This document shows positions 1 through 9,463 of a stretch of DNA of 64,000 bases, one piece after another. The notes beneath the pieces were generated by a model. It saw only the letters and a list, made by a program, of their open reading frames with translations. It had not been told where the DNA came from and did not search any database. Position numbers and translations under genes: made by a program. The stretch comes from Burkholderiaceae bacterium 16. Lineage in GTDB: Bacteria > Pseudomonadota > Gammaproteobacteria > Burkholderiales > Burkholderiaceae. The stretch is taken from positions 1 to 64,000 of the forward strand of contig JYOD01000051.1 of assembly GCA_000955785.1 (NCBI GenBank), given 5' to 3'. Each line of letters starts with the position of its first letter. The first letter of the stretch is position 1.

Positions 1-133
1 CTACTTCTGTATAAGGAGATGAGTTAACAGATACTAATTTTGCTCTCCAGTTGGCGCAAATCGACTCGAGGATAAACGGATGGTCGTCCACAGCCACAAC
101 GGATAACGGTTCTTCCACTTCGACTTGGTCCAT
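1..133 (-). CDS. Response regulator, N-terminal fragment (runs off window start)
   Basis: Reading the minus strand from the ATG at 133 gives 44 codons with no stop, beginning MDQVEVEEPLSVVAVDDHPF. The run of hydrophobic residues followed by Asp-Asp-His-Pro is the first beta strand and acidic pocket of a CheY-like receiver domain, in the form common to NarL/FixJ-type regulators. The rest, including the phosphoacceptor Asp and any HTH output domain, lies outside the window. The AT content is higher than in most neighbours. The family call rests only on this short N-terminus, so the output domain is unknown. Confidence 0.7.
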   Translation of the reverse strand, partial: MDQVEVEEPLSVVAVDDHPFILESICANWRAKLVSVNSSPYTEV

Positions 134-203
134 ATCAGCCCCTGTTAGCTAGCGTGCGATTTTGGCTGAGACTCTACCGAACAGGCTCTAGGAATTTTCT
201 GCT

Positions 204-602
204 ATGAAGCGTGAATTATCTCAATGCATCGACGAAACCAAGCGAACTCTCAAGGTAAGCGGGATGAGCCATGGCGAGGCTGGTGCACTTTTGTCCCGTG
301 CACATTTCCTTACAACCCGGACACACACCCGCGTCACTGGGGCGCTAAGCTGCCCCCTTGTGCAAGCCGTGTCTTGCCTAGCCAAGGAAAGTAAGCATGA
401 GCCGCTCCCGTCCAAAGTTATTGCCACTGCCCGCCACGCTGCCATGCACCACCTGCATCACGCCACGCATATCGAACGTGGCGCCCGCGCGGCAGCCCCG
501 GTGAAGTGGTCGACCATCGCGCTGGTGCTGCTTGGCTGGCTTGGCGCCTGCACCGGCATCGGATGGTTGCTGATGGCGTGGTCCGGCCTGGCCGGGCAGT
601 GA
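204..602 (+). CDS. Hypothetical protein with C-terminal membrane segment
   Basis: Open frame of 132 codons with no family I recognise. The only clear feature is a hydrophobic segment at about residues 103-127 (a Leu/Trp/Gly-rich stretch after VKWSTIALVLL), so the product is probably a small single-pass membrane protein. The N-terminal hundred residues are polar and of unremarkable composition. A later in-frame ATG at 444 would leave a 52-residue protein that is mostly this membrane segment. The start is therefore uncertain, and the gene could be shorter than listed or not real. Confidence 0.4.
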   Translation: MKRELSQCIDETKRTLKVSGMSHGEAGALLSRAHFLTTRTHTRVTGALSCPLVQAVSCLAKESKHEPLPSKVIATARHAAMHHLHHATHIERGARAAAPVKWSTIALVLLGWLGACTGIGWLLMAWSGLAGQ

Positions 603-766
603 GTTTCCGAAGCCCGGAAACATACCTCGCGCCACCGGCCCATCCTCCGCCCGGGCCCCGGGGCCATCATCAACGCGCCATTTGGTAACGGCGTATTTCA
701 GCCGCGCCACGGAATCCCGCTGCGCTCCCAATCCAAACCGCCCCATTCCCAAGGCAAGGAGAGACC

Positions 767-1048
767 ATGTACGATCGCGCCGCCCTGCCGCGACAGATCC
801 ACCGCTCCATCACCGCCGGCGTCACGCAAGACGCGCCCGCGCCGCGCGCCAAACCCGCTTGCCACGCCGGCGCCAAGCGGGCAACCGCCGATCTCCTGAT
901 GTCCGATATCGGTCCGCTGAAACTGTGCCGGCATTGCGGCGAGCACTGGCCCGCCGACGGCGAGTTCTTCGCGCGCGACGCGCGGCGCCAGGATGGCCTT
1001 GAGCACGTCTGCAAGGCTTGCCGCAAAGAGCAGCGGCTAGTTCGCTGA
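767..1048 (+). CDS. Small zinc-ribbon-like protein
   Basis: 93-residue protein with a CxxC pair (CRHC, about residues 55-58) and a second CxxC pair (CKAC, about 82-85) separated by an acidic/aromatic linker, an arrangement suited to binding one zinc ion. The N-terminal half is basic and probably disordered. A good ribosome-binding site (AAGGAGAG) lies just upstream of the ATG. Small proteins of this kind occur as uncharacterised genes in Burkholderiaceae; a nucleic-acid or protein-interaction role is possible but not shown. It stands alone, followed by the pobA regulatory region. Confidence 0.65.
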   Translation: MYDRAALPRQIHRSITAGVTQDAPAPRAKPACHAGAKRATADLLMSDIGPLKLCRHCGEHWPADGEFFARDARRQDGLEHVCKACRKEQRLVR

Positions 1049-1218
1049 CGGCCCCCGGCCTGACGCGTGCAGCGAGCGCCACCATCGATGTTTGCATGTA
1101 TGGAATGTGAAGGCTATCTCGCCCTGGCGACGTGCCTGACGGTGCTCCCCCGCGCAGGAACCGATCTCACAATCCTGGCTGATTTCAGGCAAAAAACCTA
1201 GGGTTATCCCTCGCTTCC

Positions 1219-2531
<1,313 letters not shown>

Positions 2532-2602
2532 CGGCTCGCGCCAAACCTTCAGAAATACAGAGAATCCGCCGCCAACGAGCGGCATAGCAGGAGACCCGCA
2601 TC

Positions 2603-4024
2603 ATGACGCCCCCGAACAGCGGCCAGCCGGCCGCCACCCACGAGCCTGCGCGCCTGCCGGGCGCCAGCATCGACGTCCAGCAGTTCATCGACAACCAGCC
2701 GTTCTCGCGTTTCCAGTGGATCATCCTGATCCTGTGCTTCCTGATTGTCGCCGCCGACGGCTTCGATACCGCGGCGATCGGCTTCATCGCGCCGGTGCTG
2801 GCCAAGGAATGGGGCGTCAGCCGCGCCCATCTCGGGCCGGTAATGAGCGCCGCCCTCTTCGGCCTGGCCGCGGGCGCGCTGGTGGCGGGGCCGTTGGCCG
2901 ACCGCTTTGGCCGCAAGAGCGTGCTGGTGGGCTCGGTGCTGTGCTTCGGCGGCTGGAGCGTGGCCTCGGCCTTCTCGACCTCGCTCGAAGCGCTCACGGC
3001 GCTACGCTTCCTGACCGGCCTCGGCCTCGGCGCGGCCATGCCCAACGCGGTCACGCTGATGTCGGAGTACGCGCCCACGCGACGCCGCTCGCTGGCGGTC
3101 AACGCCATGTTCTGCGGCTTCACGCTGGGCTCATCGGCCGGGGGCTTTGCCGCGGCCTGGCTGATTCCCCACTACGGCTGGCATTCCGTGCTGCTGGTTG
3201 GCGGCATCGTGCCGCTGGCGCTGGCCGTGCTGCTGGTCTTCTGCCTGCCGGAATCGGTGCGGTTCATGGTGGCGCGCAAGGCGCCGGCCGAGCGCATCGC
3301 CGCCGCGCTGTCGAGAATCCGCCCCGGTGCGCTACGCGGCGACGAGCGCTTCCATGTCCAGGAGGCCGCACCCGCGGATGCCGCGCCCCCGGCAACGTCC
3401 TCGCTGCGCGCCATCCTGATGCCGCGGTTTCTCTCCGGTACCGTGCTGCTATGGACCACGTACTTCATGGGCTTGCTGATCTTCTACCTGTTGACGAGCT
3501 GGCTGCCGACGCTGTTCGCCGACGCCGGCTACCCGATCGAGAAGGCCGCGCTCATCACCGCGCTGTTCCCGCTGGGCGGTGGCATCGGTACCCTGACGGT
3601 AGGCTGGCTGATGGACCGCGGCCACCCCTGGCGCATTGTCGCCGGTACCTATGCGCTGACGGGCGCGCTGGTCTACGCGGTCGGCCACGGTGCCGGCGAT
3701 CTCTTCCTGCTGGGCGTGCTGGTGTTCGCCGCGGGTACCTGCATGAACGGCGCGCAATCTTCCATGCCCACTCTGGCCGCCGGCTTCTATCCCACGCAAT
3801 GCCGGGCCACCGGCGTGGCCTGGATGCTCGGCATCGGCCGCTTTGGCGGCATCGTCGGCGCGCTGCTGGGCGCGCAGATCCTGGGCCTGGGATGGAGCTT
3901 TGGGAAGATCTTTGGCTTGCTTTCGCTGCCGGCCTTCGTCGCTACCGCCGCGTTGCTGATCGCCTCGGCGCGGCCGGGGACAGCGGCGCGCCAGGCCGTT
4001 GGCCAGCACGACGCCGCGCATTGA
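2603..4024 (+). CDS. pcaK: MFS aromatic acid:H+ symporter, PcaK-like
   Basis: 473-residue major facilitator with about twelve hydrophobic segments. The DxFD segment in TM1 (ADGFDTAAIGFIAP) and the GPLADRFGRKSV loop between TM2 and TM3 are hallmarks of the aromatic acid:H+ symporter family, which imports 4-hydroxybenzoate, protocatechuate and relatives. It directly follows pobA with an RBS (AGGAGA) and is probably cotranscribed, which points to 4-hydroxybenzoate as the likely substrate. Other benzoate-type substrates cannot be excluded from sequence alone. Confidence 0.85.
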   Translation: MTPPNSGQPAATHEPARLPGASIDVQQFIDNQPFSRFQWIILILCFLIVAADGFDTAAIGFIAPVLAKEWGVSRAHLGPVMSAALFGLAAGALVAGPLADRFGRKSVLVGSVLCFGGWSVASAFSTSLEALTALRFLTGLGLGAAMPNAVTLMSEYAPTRRRSLAVNAMFCGFTLGSSAGGFAAAWLIPHYGWHSVLLVGGIVPLALAVLLVFCLPESVRFMVARKAPAERIAAALSRIRPGALRGDERFHVQEAAPADAAPPATSSLRAILMPRFLSGTVLLWTTYFMGLLIFYLLTSWLPTLFADAGYPIEKAALITALFPLGGGIGTLTVGWLMDRGHPWRIVAGTYALTGALVYAVGHGAGDLFLLGVLVFAAGTCMNGAQSSMPTLAAGFYPTQCRATGVAWMLGIGRFGGIVGALLGAQILGLGWSFGKIFGLLSLPAFVATAALLIASARPGTAARQAVGQHDAAH

Positions 4025-4457
4025 CGGCACGCGCATCGCCGCCGGGATGTGGGCACGCGACGTGCGCAAGCACGATCAGGGCCGCATTCTCGTCGGGCGC
4101 GACCTGATGGATATCTGAAGGCGGAGGCGGCGCTGCGTGGACTTGCATCGCCTTCTCAGCGCCACATCCACGCCACATCCCTGCCACACAGCCGCGGCGG
4201 CATGGCCCGGTGCACCACGCGGTCGTCCATGCCTGCAATCCACCGATTCCCCAAATCACCGCATCGCGTCCATCCGTCATCAGGATGAGCACAGCGGCGC
4301 GATTGGTTCGCTGTCCCACACAGCATGTGTTGCCGCAGGCAGGAAACAGCACCGCCCGCTTTGCCTGCGGCACTGCCGCGGCCTAACATGCAAGGAAAGC
4401 TAAGCCCGGTTACAGGGCCGATGTACCAGAGAGAAATCGTGGTAAGGCGGGAACACC
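4025..4457. other. Intergenic region with a 10-bp inverted repeat
   Basis: 433 bp without a convincing gene. GCCGCAGGCA (4332-4341) and TGCCTGCGGC (4362-4371) form a perfect 10-bp inverted repeat with a 20-nt loop and no T-run, so it is not a standard intrinsic terminator. A short open stretch ending at about 4118 (…GRDLMDI stop) reads like a protein C-terminus but cannot be assigned. The promoter of the next gene should lie in the 3' part. Confidence 0.4.
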
Positions 4458-5291
4458 TTGGCGAATTACCTGGAAGAGTACTGCGCACGGATCAGGCGCG
4501 GGTCGGCGACGGCTGTCATCGACAAACCGGTGCTGGTTGATCGCGACGGCATCTACGCGATGTCGTACGTGCCATTCGAACACAGTCATGCGAACGCGCG
4601 GCTGGTGTTGGTGAGCACCACGCCGGGACACACGCACGTCAGGCTGGCGGCCGAACTGACCGAGAGCCTGATGCAACGGCATGCGCCCGGACGCACCATC
4701 CAGCGCGAGAACAAGCGCCAGGTGGAGCTGGGGGGGCGCCTGGTGCGGCCCAACCTGATTCGCATGCTGGATCATTTCCGCATCGCGCAGCTGATCGACC
4801 TGCCCGGCGCGGCGGCGCTCTGGGACAAAGGCTTCGAGCAGCTGCAGCCGCTGGCATTGCTGCCGTATGCCACCACCCGGCGCGGCCTCGCCTTCGATGG
4901 CGACCTGGAGGAACTGGTGGCCGTGCCGATGCTGCGCACGGTATTCGAGGCGATCTTCCTCGGCGCGCTCGCGCAAACCCATGACGAGGCACTCTTCGTC
5001 GCGCTGGGGCGCACGGCGTGGGCCGCGCTGGGCCATGCAGCCGATCGCGGCCTGCTGCAGCGATGGCAGTTGCTGGGCATGATGCCCGTGCCCGCCCGCG
5101 CGGGCAGCATGGTGAAGTATTTTCTGCGGGAGGTCGCCGCCGGCGAACTTTCGCCGCGAGATCCCGTGCGCCACCGCACCGTCTGGCTCGACGCCGCGCA
5201 TGCCGAACTGATGGCGGCAGTGCGCAGGCAAGGCCGGCGAGACTCGGAGTCGGGCCTGCCGGGTATTGCGGACACCTGTCTGGAGGCATGA
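4458..5291 (+). CDS. Uncharacterised protein with UDG-superfamily-like motifs
   Basis: 277-residue protein read from a TTG codon preceded by a purine-rich AAGGCGGG. The pattern is VPFEH, then a hydrophobic strand ending in a TTPG turn (about residues 48-55), a VALGRTAWAAL helix (about 180-190) and a GMMPVPARAGS segment (about 210-220). The order resembles the uracil-DNA-glycosylase superfamily (water-activating loop, LGxTA helix, His-Pro loop), but the catalytic HPS is replaced by a PVPAR sequence. This is a pattern reading, not a demonstrated homology. No signal peptide or membrane segment. It appears to be a single-gene unit followed by a strong hairpin region. Confidence 0.6.
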   Translation: MANYLEEYCARIRRGSATAVIDKPVLVDRDGIYAMSYVPFEHSHANARLVLVSTTPGHTHVRLAAELTESLMQRHAPGRTIQRENKRQVELGGRLVRPNLIRMLDHFRIAQLIDLPGAAALWDKGFEQLQPLALLPYATTRRGLAFDGDLEELVAVPMLRTVFEAIFLGALAQTHDEALFVALGRTAWAALGHAADRGLLQRWQLLGMMPVPARAGSMVKYFLREVAAGELSPRDPVRHRTVWLDAAHAELMAAVRRQGRRDSESGLPGIADTCLEA

Positions 5292-5374
5292 CGCCGCGGC
5301 GCCGCTCCCCTCTCACTGCAGATTGATATGCCGAAGACTGCACCCCACCTCAGTGGGGTTCATCTAGCACTTTT

Positions 5375-5453
5375 GGCCGCCGATAGCCTTCAGTGAGGGA
5401 ATTGCCTCCCTCACCATTCCCGATCGGCGGCCCCTTGTGGCCGCCTCTTTTTT
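5375..5453 (+). terminator. Intrinsic terminator with competing upstream hairpin
   Basis: GGCGGCC (5426-5432), a 6-nt loop and GGCCGCC (5439-5445) are followed by TCTTTTTT, a good rho-independent terminator on the plus strand. The 5' arm of that hairpin also lies inside ATCGGCGGCC (5423-5432), which can pair instead with GGCCGCCGAT (5375-5384), with GTGAGGGA/TCCCTCAC nested inside (5393-5414). The two structures are mutually exclusive. It sits between convergent genes. A further small hairpin, ACCCCAC-ctca-GTGGGGT, lies at about 5343-5360. Confidence 0.7.
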
Positions 5454-5463
5454 GCGCACGCCC

Positions 5464-5991
5464 TCAAACCCGCAGATGCCAGGCCCGCAGGTAGTGCAGC
5501 AGGTCCAGGCCATGCGTCCCGTGGAACCAGACATGGCGCGACAGCGCCAGCGCGCCGATCCACGAGGCGGCCACCACCATCAGGTCGCAGCGGCCACTCT
5601 TCCACCAGTTCAGCGAGTGCCGTCCCAGGATCCACGGCACGCCAAGCGGATTCGGCCAGTCGGCCAGCAAGTGCATCAGGCCGCCGCAGGCAAAGCCAAA
5701 CGCCGGCGCAGCCAGCCAGTGCAAGCCCAGCGAGCGATGCGCCACCGCCAGCAAGGCCAGCCAGGCAATGCCCCAATGCGTCCAGGTGCGATGAGTGATC
5801 CACAAGCGGCGGGATTTTGACCACCAGGCCACCTCCAGCCAGTCGGGCGCACCGCCGCCGGCCACGCCCGCCAGGAAGGCAAGCGCGGCGGCGAAATGGA
5901 AGGTGCCGCCGGCGCCTGCCTTGGTCACCACCGCGGCGGCGATCAGGCCGGCCGCCCATCCGGTGGCATGGTGTGCTTTGCTGGAAGCCAT
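5464..5991 (-). CDS. Membrane-bound metal-dependent hydrolase, YdjM/DUF457 family
   Basis: 175 residues from the ATG at 5991, chosen over the longer frame because MASSKAHHATGWAAG is the usual N-terminus of this family. Motifs HHATG, a THRTWTHW segment and HLLADWPNP provide the His/Asp pattern thought to bind a metal, between four or five hydrophobic helices. E. coli YdjM is a LexA-controlled member; the biochemical activity of the family is not established. The gene is monocistronic and convergent with the preceding plus-strand gene. Confidence 0.75.
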   Translation of the reverse strand: MASSKAHHATGWAAGLIAAAVVTKAGAGGTFHFAAALAFLAGVAGGGAPDWLEVAWWSKSRRLWITHRTWTHWGIAWLALLAVAHRSLGLHWLAAPAFGFACGGLMHLLADWPNPLGVPWILGRHSLNWWKSGRCDLMVVAASWIGALALSRHVWFHGTHGLDLLHYLRAWHLRV

Positions 5992-6172
5992 TGTCGTGCG
6001 CTCTGCGGTCGCCGTGAAATCGAGGGCCGCAATGGTGGCAGATCGGGCCGCAAAAGGACAGCGTTGACGGGCCGCATCGTCAAGGCCGTGGGCCGGCCTT
6101 GCATGCAACCGCGACGCACACTAAGTTGGAAGCAACCTGCGGCTACCCTGCCGCTGCACCCTGGGAACGGTC

Positions 6173-6595
6173 ATGAGATGGCACATTGCCCGGCAAGCCC
6201 GCGTCATCCTGCCGGCGATCCCGCTGCTGGCGGCGGCGCTGTGGCTGGCGCCGGCAGTCCACGGCCAGCCGGCGGAAACCGGCCCCCTCACCGTTGGCGG
6301 TTCGCTGGTGGTGGAAGGGCCGCTCACCGTGCATGGCTCGCTTACCGTGGACGGCAGCATCCTTGCGCACGGCCCGCTGAGCGCGGCGTGGTTCGCCACC
6401 CTGCCGCCAACCTATGCGCCGCCGCCGGGGGCTGGCCGGCAAAAGGTCTTTCATGGCCCGCTCACCGTGCACGGGCCACTGGTAGTGCAAGGCAACGTAC
6501 AGGTCAACGGGCCCGTGAACATCGACGGGCCGCTAAGCGCGGGCGGCAGCATCGACGCAGACGGCCCCATGCGCGAGCGGCGGCGCGGCCGCTGA
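6173..6595 (+). CDS. Exported repeat protein, bactofilin-like
   Basis: 140 residues. An N-terminal signal sequence (positively charged start, hydrophobic core, probable cleavage after VHGQ near residue 32) precedes glycine-spaced repeats of the form G-P/S-L-x-V-x-G: GPLTVGGSLVVEGPLTVHG, then a proline-rich linker (about residues 78-90), then a second block of the same repeats ending in an Arg-rich tail. Such 6-7 residue repeats build a right-handed beta-helix as in bactofilins, which are normally cytoplasmic polymers. Here the protein appears to be secreted. Function unknown. Confidence 0.65.
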   Translation: MRWHIARQARVILPAIPLLAAALWLAPAVHGQPAETGPLTVGGSLVVEGPLTVHGSLTVDGSILAHGPLSAAWFATLPPTYAPPPGAGRQKVFHGPLTVHGPLVVQGNVQVNGPVNIDGPLSAGGSIDADGPMRERRRGR

Positions 6596-6610
6596 GGCAC
6601 GCAGTAGGGC

Positions 6611-7009
6611 TCAGGCGGAGCGGCGCAACGCCGGCGGACGCGGGGCCATCATGGCGAGCGCCGCGCCGCCGACGATCAGCGCCGCCGCGCACGCCAGGGT
6701 CCACGTCAGCATGGCAAATCCGAACCACACCAGCAGCAGCGCAGCCACCAGGGGCGTGCCGTAGGAAAGTACCCCCAGCAGTGCCAGGCGGCCATGTTTG
6801 GTGCCGTGGTCCCATGCCACGAAGGCGATGCCGGTGGGCCCCGCGCCAAGCAGCAGCACCGCCAGCCATGGCAGGCCCATCAGGAACGCCACGCCGAAGC
6901 TCAGTGCCAGCAACTCGGATGGTGGCAGGCGGCGGGCCTGGGCGGTCAGCAGCGGCAGCGTTGCCCACAACAACAGGGCGAAGGCGCCGATCGCAGTCGG
7001 GCTGATCAT
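6611..7009 (-). pseudogene. EamA/DMT-family permease, internally deleted
   Basis: 132 residues from the ATG at 7009. The first about 50 residues (ISPTAIGAFALLLWATLPLL…) match the start of a YddG/EamA-type exporter. The frame then passes directly into the distal part of the second EamA repeat (GPTGIAFVAWDHGTKHG, LGVLSYGTPLVAALLLVWFG). Full-length relatives have about 290 residues and ten helices; this has about four. The simplest reading is an in-frame deletion of the middle of the gene. It is either a pseudogene or a drastically shortened permease. Confidence 0.6.
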
Positions 7010-7171
7010 GCGCCCGCCCAGGGAAGGGCTGGCAGGCTGGGAGCCGGTCGGCATGGCAGTGGCATCCTGGTTCGGCGCGGGGAGATGCCCCGCATGCCCT
7101 GCATCCTGGCAATGGCTTTGCCGCCAGTCTTGGCAAAAACGGCTGTTCCGGCGCGGCGCGGCCTATCCCCC

Positions 7172-7200
7172 TTCCCATATTCGCCAAAGGGCGCTACAAT
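7172..7200 (+). promoter_or_regulatory. Probable sigma-70 promoter of the tRNA operon
   Basis: TTCCCA (7172-7177), a 17-nt spacer and TACAAT (7195-7200) precede a GC-rich discriminator, as is usual for stable RNA promoters. It lies about 50 nt upstream of the tRNA-Glu 5' end. Confidence 0.55.
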
Positions 7201-7248
7201 CGCGCCCCTCGCGACACGAAATTCACATGACGTAGCGAGCAAGTCTAA

Positions 7249-7324
7249 GTCCCCTTCGTCTAGAGGCCTAGGACATCACCCTTTCACGGTGAGTACAGGG
7301 GTTCGAATCCCCTAGGGGACGCCA
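7249..7324 (+). tRNA. tRNA-Glu (TTC)
   Basis: 76-nt cloverleaf including encoded CCA. Acceptor arms GTCCCCT and AGGGGAC pair, the anticodon stem TCACC/GGTGA flanks loop CTTTCAC with anticodon TTC at 7283-7285, and the T-arm carries GGTTCGAATCC. First gene of a two-tRNA unit. Confidence 0.97.
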
Positions 7325-7401
7325 GTTTAGAGAGCACGCCATATAGGCGGTCTCTTACAAGCGCGTCGGAAATCGTTCAGAGCGGTTTCCACAGCCACTG
7401 C

Positions 7402-7478
7402 GGAGTGGTAGTTCAGTTGGTTAGAATACCGGCCTGTCACGCCGGGGGTCGCGGGTTCGAGTCCCGTCCACTCCGCCA
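7402..7478 (+). tRNA. tRNA-Asp (GTC)
   Basis: 77-nt cloverleaf with acceptor GGAGTGG/CCACTCC, encoded CCA, anticodon loop CTGTCAC with GTC at 7436-7438, and T-loop GGTTCGAGTCC. It lies 77 nt after tRNA-Glu and is probably cotranscribed with it. Confidence 0.97.
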
Positions 7479-7522
7479 GCATTGCCTGGATACCGCGCGA
7501 AGTTTGCGCTGCCAGGAAAAAT

Positions 7523-7554
7523 ATAGCCCGCCATCAAGGTGGGCTATTTTTTTT
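7523..7554 (+). terminator. Intrinsic terminator of the tRNA operon
   Basis: ATAGCCCGCC (7523-7532) pairs with GGTGGGCTAT (7538-7547, one G-T pair) around a 5-nt loop and is followed by a run of seven T. It lies 45 nt downstream of tRNA-Asp. Confidence 0.9.
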
Positions 7555-7571
7555 GCCTGTAGTCATCCCGG

Positions 7572-7655
7572 CAGCTCCTGGCACGCTACGGCTACTCGTC
7601 GATGTTCATCGCCACGTCGGTCGCGACCGCGCTCGGCGTGATCCCCATGCTCCAG
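7572..7655 (+). pseudogene. Remnant of a permease C-terminus
   Basis: A short stretch reads QLLARYGYSSMFIATSVATA followed by LGVIPML, which resembles the last transmembrane helix of an MFS-type permease. No matching upstream part exists: the terminator of the tRNA operon is immediately 5'. The reading frame then continues without similarity across the opposite-strand kinase gene. I take it as a gene scrap left beside the tRNA pair. The similarity is short, so confidence is low. Confidence 0.35.
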
Positions 7656-7727
7656 GTCCGCCCAGGTGTCGGTCCCCGCCTCGAAAGCGGCGTGGGCGCC
7701 ATGGCAGCGGCGGAATATGCGCCACCT

Positions 7728-9362
7728 TCAGCCCGCCGCGGCGCGCGGCAGGCGGACCGTGAAGCACGAGCCCTGCCCCTCCTTGCTGGTAACCACGACC
7801 TTGCCACCGTGCAGGTCGACCGCCAGCTTGACCAGGTACAGGCCAACGCCCGCGCCTGCCGTGCCGGCGACGTTGCCGCCGCGCACAAAGCGCTCGAAGA
7901 TCTGGTCGCGGTCCTTGTCGGGAATGCCCATGCCGCGATCTGACACGGAGACGCTGATCGCGTCCGTGTCCGCGGATAGCTGCACAGCAACCGGGACGCC
8001 CGCCGGCGAGTACTTGATCGCGTTGCCGATCAGGTTGCTGATTGCCTGGAACAGCAGCTTGGCGTCGCCGTGGAAAATCTCGCCAACGCCGGGTTCGATG
8101 GTTTCCTCGATCACGGCCGCTGGAGAGCTCTCCCGGTGCATCTCGCACACCTCGTGCACCAGCAGCGCCAACGAAAAATCAACGCCCTGCAGCGTGGCAA
8201 GGCGCCCGCCATCGAGCAACTGCGAGGAGTCGAGCAAGTGGTCGATGAGATTGGTCATGCGTCGCACGGCCACGCGGATGCGCCCGCAGCGCTCGACAAG
8301 AACGTCGGCGGAGGGCGCATCCTTCATGCGCATGAGCCGCTGCGCGTGGCCGTCGATCACATTAAGCGGCGTGCGGAACTCATGCGAGGCCATGGAGACG
8401 AAATTGCGCTGCAGCACCGCCAGGCGCCGCTCGTTCTCCAGCGTGTCCCGCAGCATCGTGGTCTGCGCGGCCAGCGCCGCCTTGCTGCGCTCCAGCTCGA
8501 TCGTATTGTCCCGGAAGCGCACCACCGCGCGGGCAATCTCGCCAATTTCGTCCTTGCGCCCGGCACCCGGGATATCGACGTGCGGATCGTTGTCGGTGAT
8601 GCGGTGCATGCGCTCGACAAGCGCCGCGATGGGATTGGATACCGCCCGCACCAGATAGGCCACGGCCGCGATCACCAGGAAGCCCGACACCAGGATGGCG
8701 CCGGCGATCAGCCGGCGAGCCTCGTGGTAGGCATCGGCTTCACGCGCGGTGGCCTGCGCGGCGCCCACGACATTGCGCTCCGTCAGCACGCCCAGCGTGC
8801 CGTTGGCCTGCTCGAAAGCGTGGCGCGACTCGCCGCGGTAGAGCACCACGGCTTGGGTCGTGTCCTTCTGGTGGGCCAGCGACACCACGCGGTCGACCAG
8901 TTGACGGTAAGCGGACCACTGCGCCATGAACTGCTGGTAGAGCGCCAGCTCCGCCGGCTCATGCTCGATCTTGCCGTAGCGGGCCTCAACCTCCTTGATC
9001 ACATCGTCCAGCTTGCCGATCTGCCCTTCGGCCGCGCGCAGGTCGGCGCGCGAAGTCGCGATCAGCGCATCGCCTTCGAAGGCGCGGTAGTCGGAAATAT
9101 AATTATTGAGGTCGCCCAGGATGCGATTGCTCTGCAGCCAGCGGCCGCTGATCTGCGCGGACACGCTATGAAAGTTGCTCAGCCGGTTGATGCCGAACAG
9201 CCCCACGCCCACCACCAGGAGCAGGAACAACACGAAGACGAGCGACAGCCGCACGCGGATCGGCCTGAGCATCGGCACCGAATCAGGCAGCCCGACCAGG
9301 CGCCGCCCCAAACCGCGGCGCACCCTCCGGCTGGCGGGCGCCGGGCGAATTGAGTGATTCAT
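7728..9362 (-). CDS. Membrane sensor histidine kinase (HAMP-HisKA-HATPase)
   Basis: 544 residues from the ATG at 9362. TM1 (about residues 38-58, VRLSLVFVLFLLLVVGVGLF) is followed by a periplasmic helical sensor domain of about 150 residues resembling four-helix-bundle chemoreceptor-type sensors, TM2 (about 210-230), a HAMP linker, a HisKA domain with the H-box FVSMASHEFRTPLNV, and an HATPase domain with N (ISNLIGNAIKYS), G1 (DRGMGIP) and G2 (GAGVGLYLV) boxes. The response regulator is divergent 101 bp away and is presumably its partner. The signal is unknown. Confidence 0.88.
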   Translation of the reverse strand: MNHSIRPAPASRRVRRGLGRRLVGLPDSVPMLRPIRVRLSLVFVLFLLLVVGVGLFGINRLSNFHSVSAQISGRWLQSNRILGDLNNYISDYRAFEGDALIATSRADLRAAEGQIGKLDDVIKEVEARYGKIEHEPAELALYQQFMAQWSAYRQLVDRVVSLAHQKDTTQAVVLYRGESRHAFEQANGTLGVLTERNVVGAAQATAREADAYHEARRLIAGAILVSGFLVIAAVAYLVRAVSNPIAALVERMHRITDNDPHVDIPGAGRKDEIGEIARAVVRFRDNTIELERSKAALAAQTTMLRDTLENERRLAVLQRNFVSMASHEFRTPLNVIDGHAQRLMRMKDAPSADVLVERCGRIRVAVRRMTNLIDHLLDSSQLLDGGRLATLQGVDFSLALLVHEVCEMHRESSPAAVIEETIEPGVGEIFHGDAKLLFQAISNLIGNAIKYSPAGVPVAVQLSADTDAISVSVSDRGMGIPDKDRDQIFERFVRGGNVAGTAGAGVGLYLVKLAVDLHGGKVVVTSKEGQGSCFTVRLPRAAAG

Positions 9363-9463
9363 AAGACTTTTATCCTGAATTTCGCTACGCTGTGCGCGGG
9401 GCGTGCCGCGCGTCCCGACGGCCTGCCGGAAGTCCCTCCCCGCCTGCGCTACCAAGGACCACC

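Noticed and set aside
4029-4120. Possible gene end reading …GRILVGRDLMDI
   Set aside because: Short, overlaps the pcaK stop in another frame, and no family could be named.
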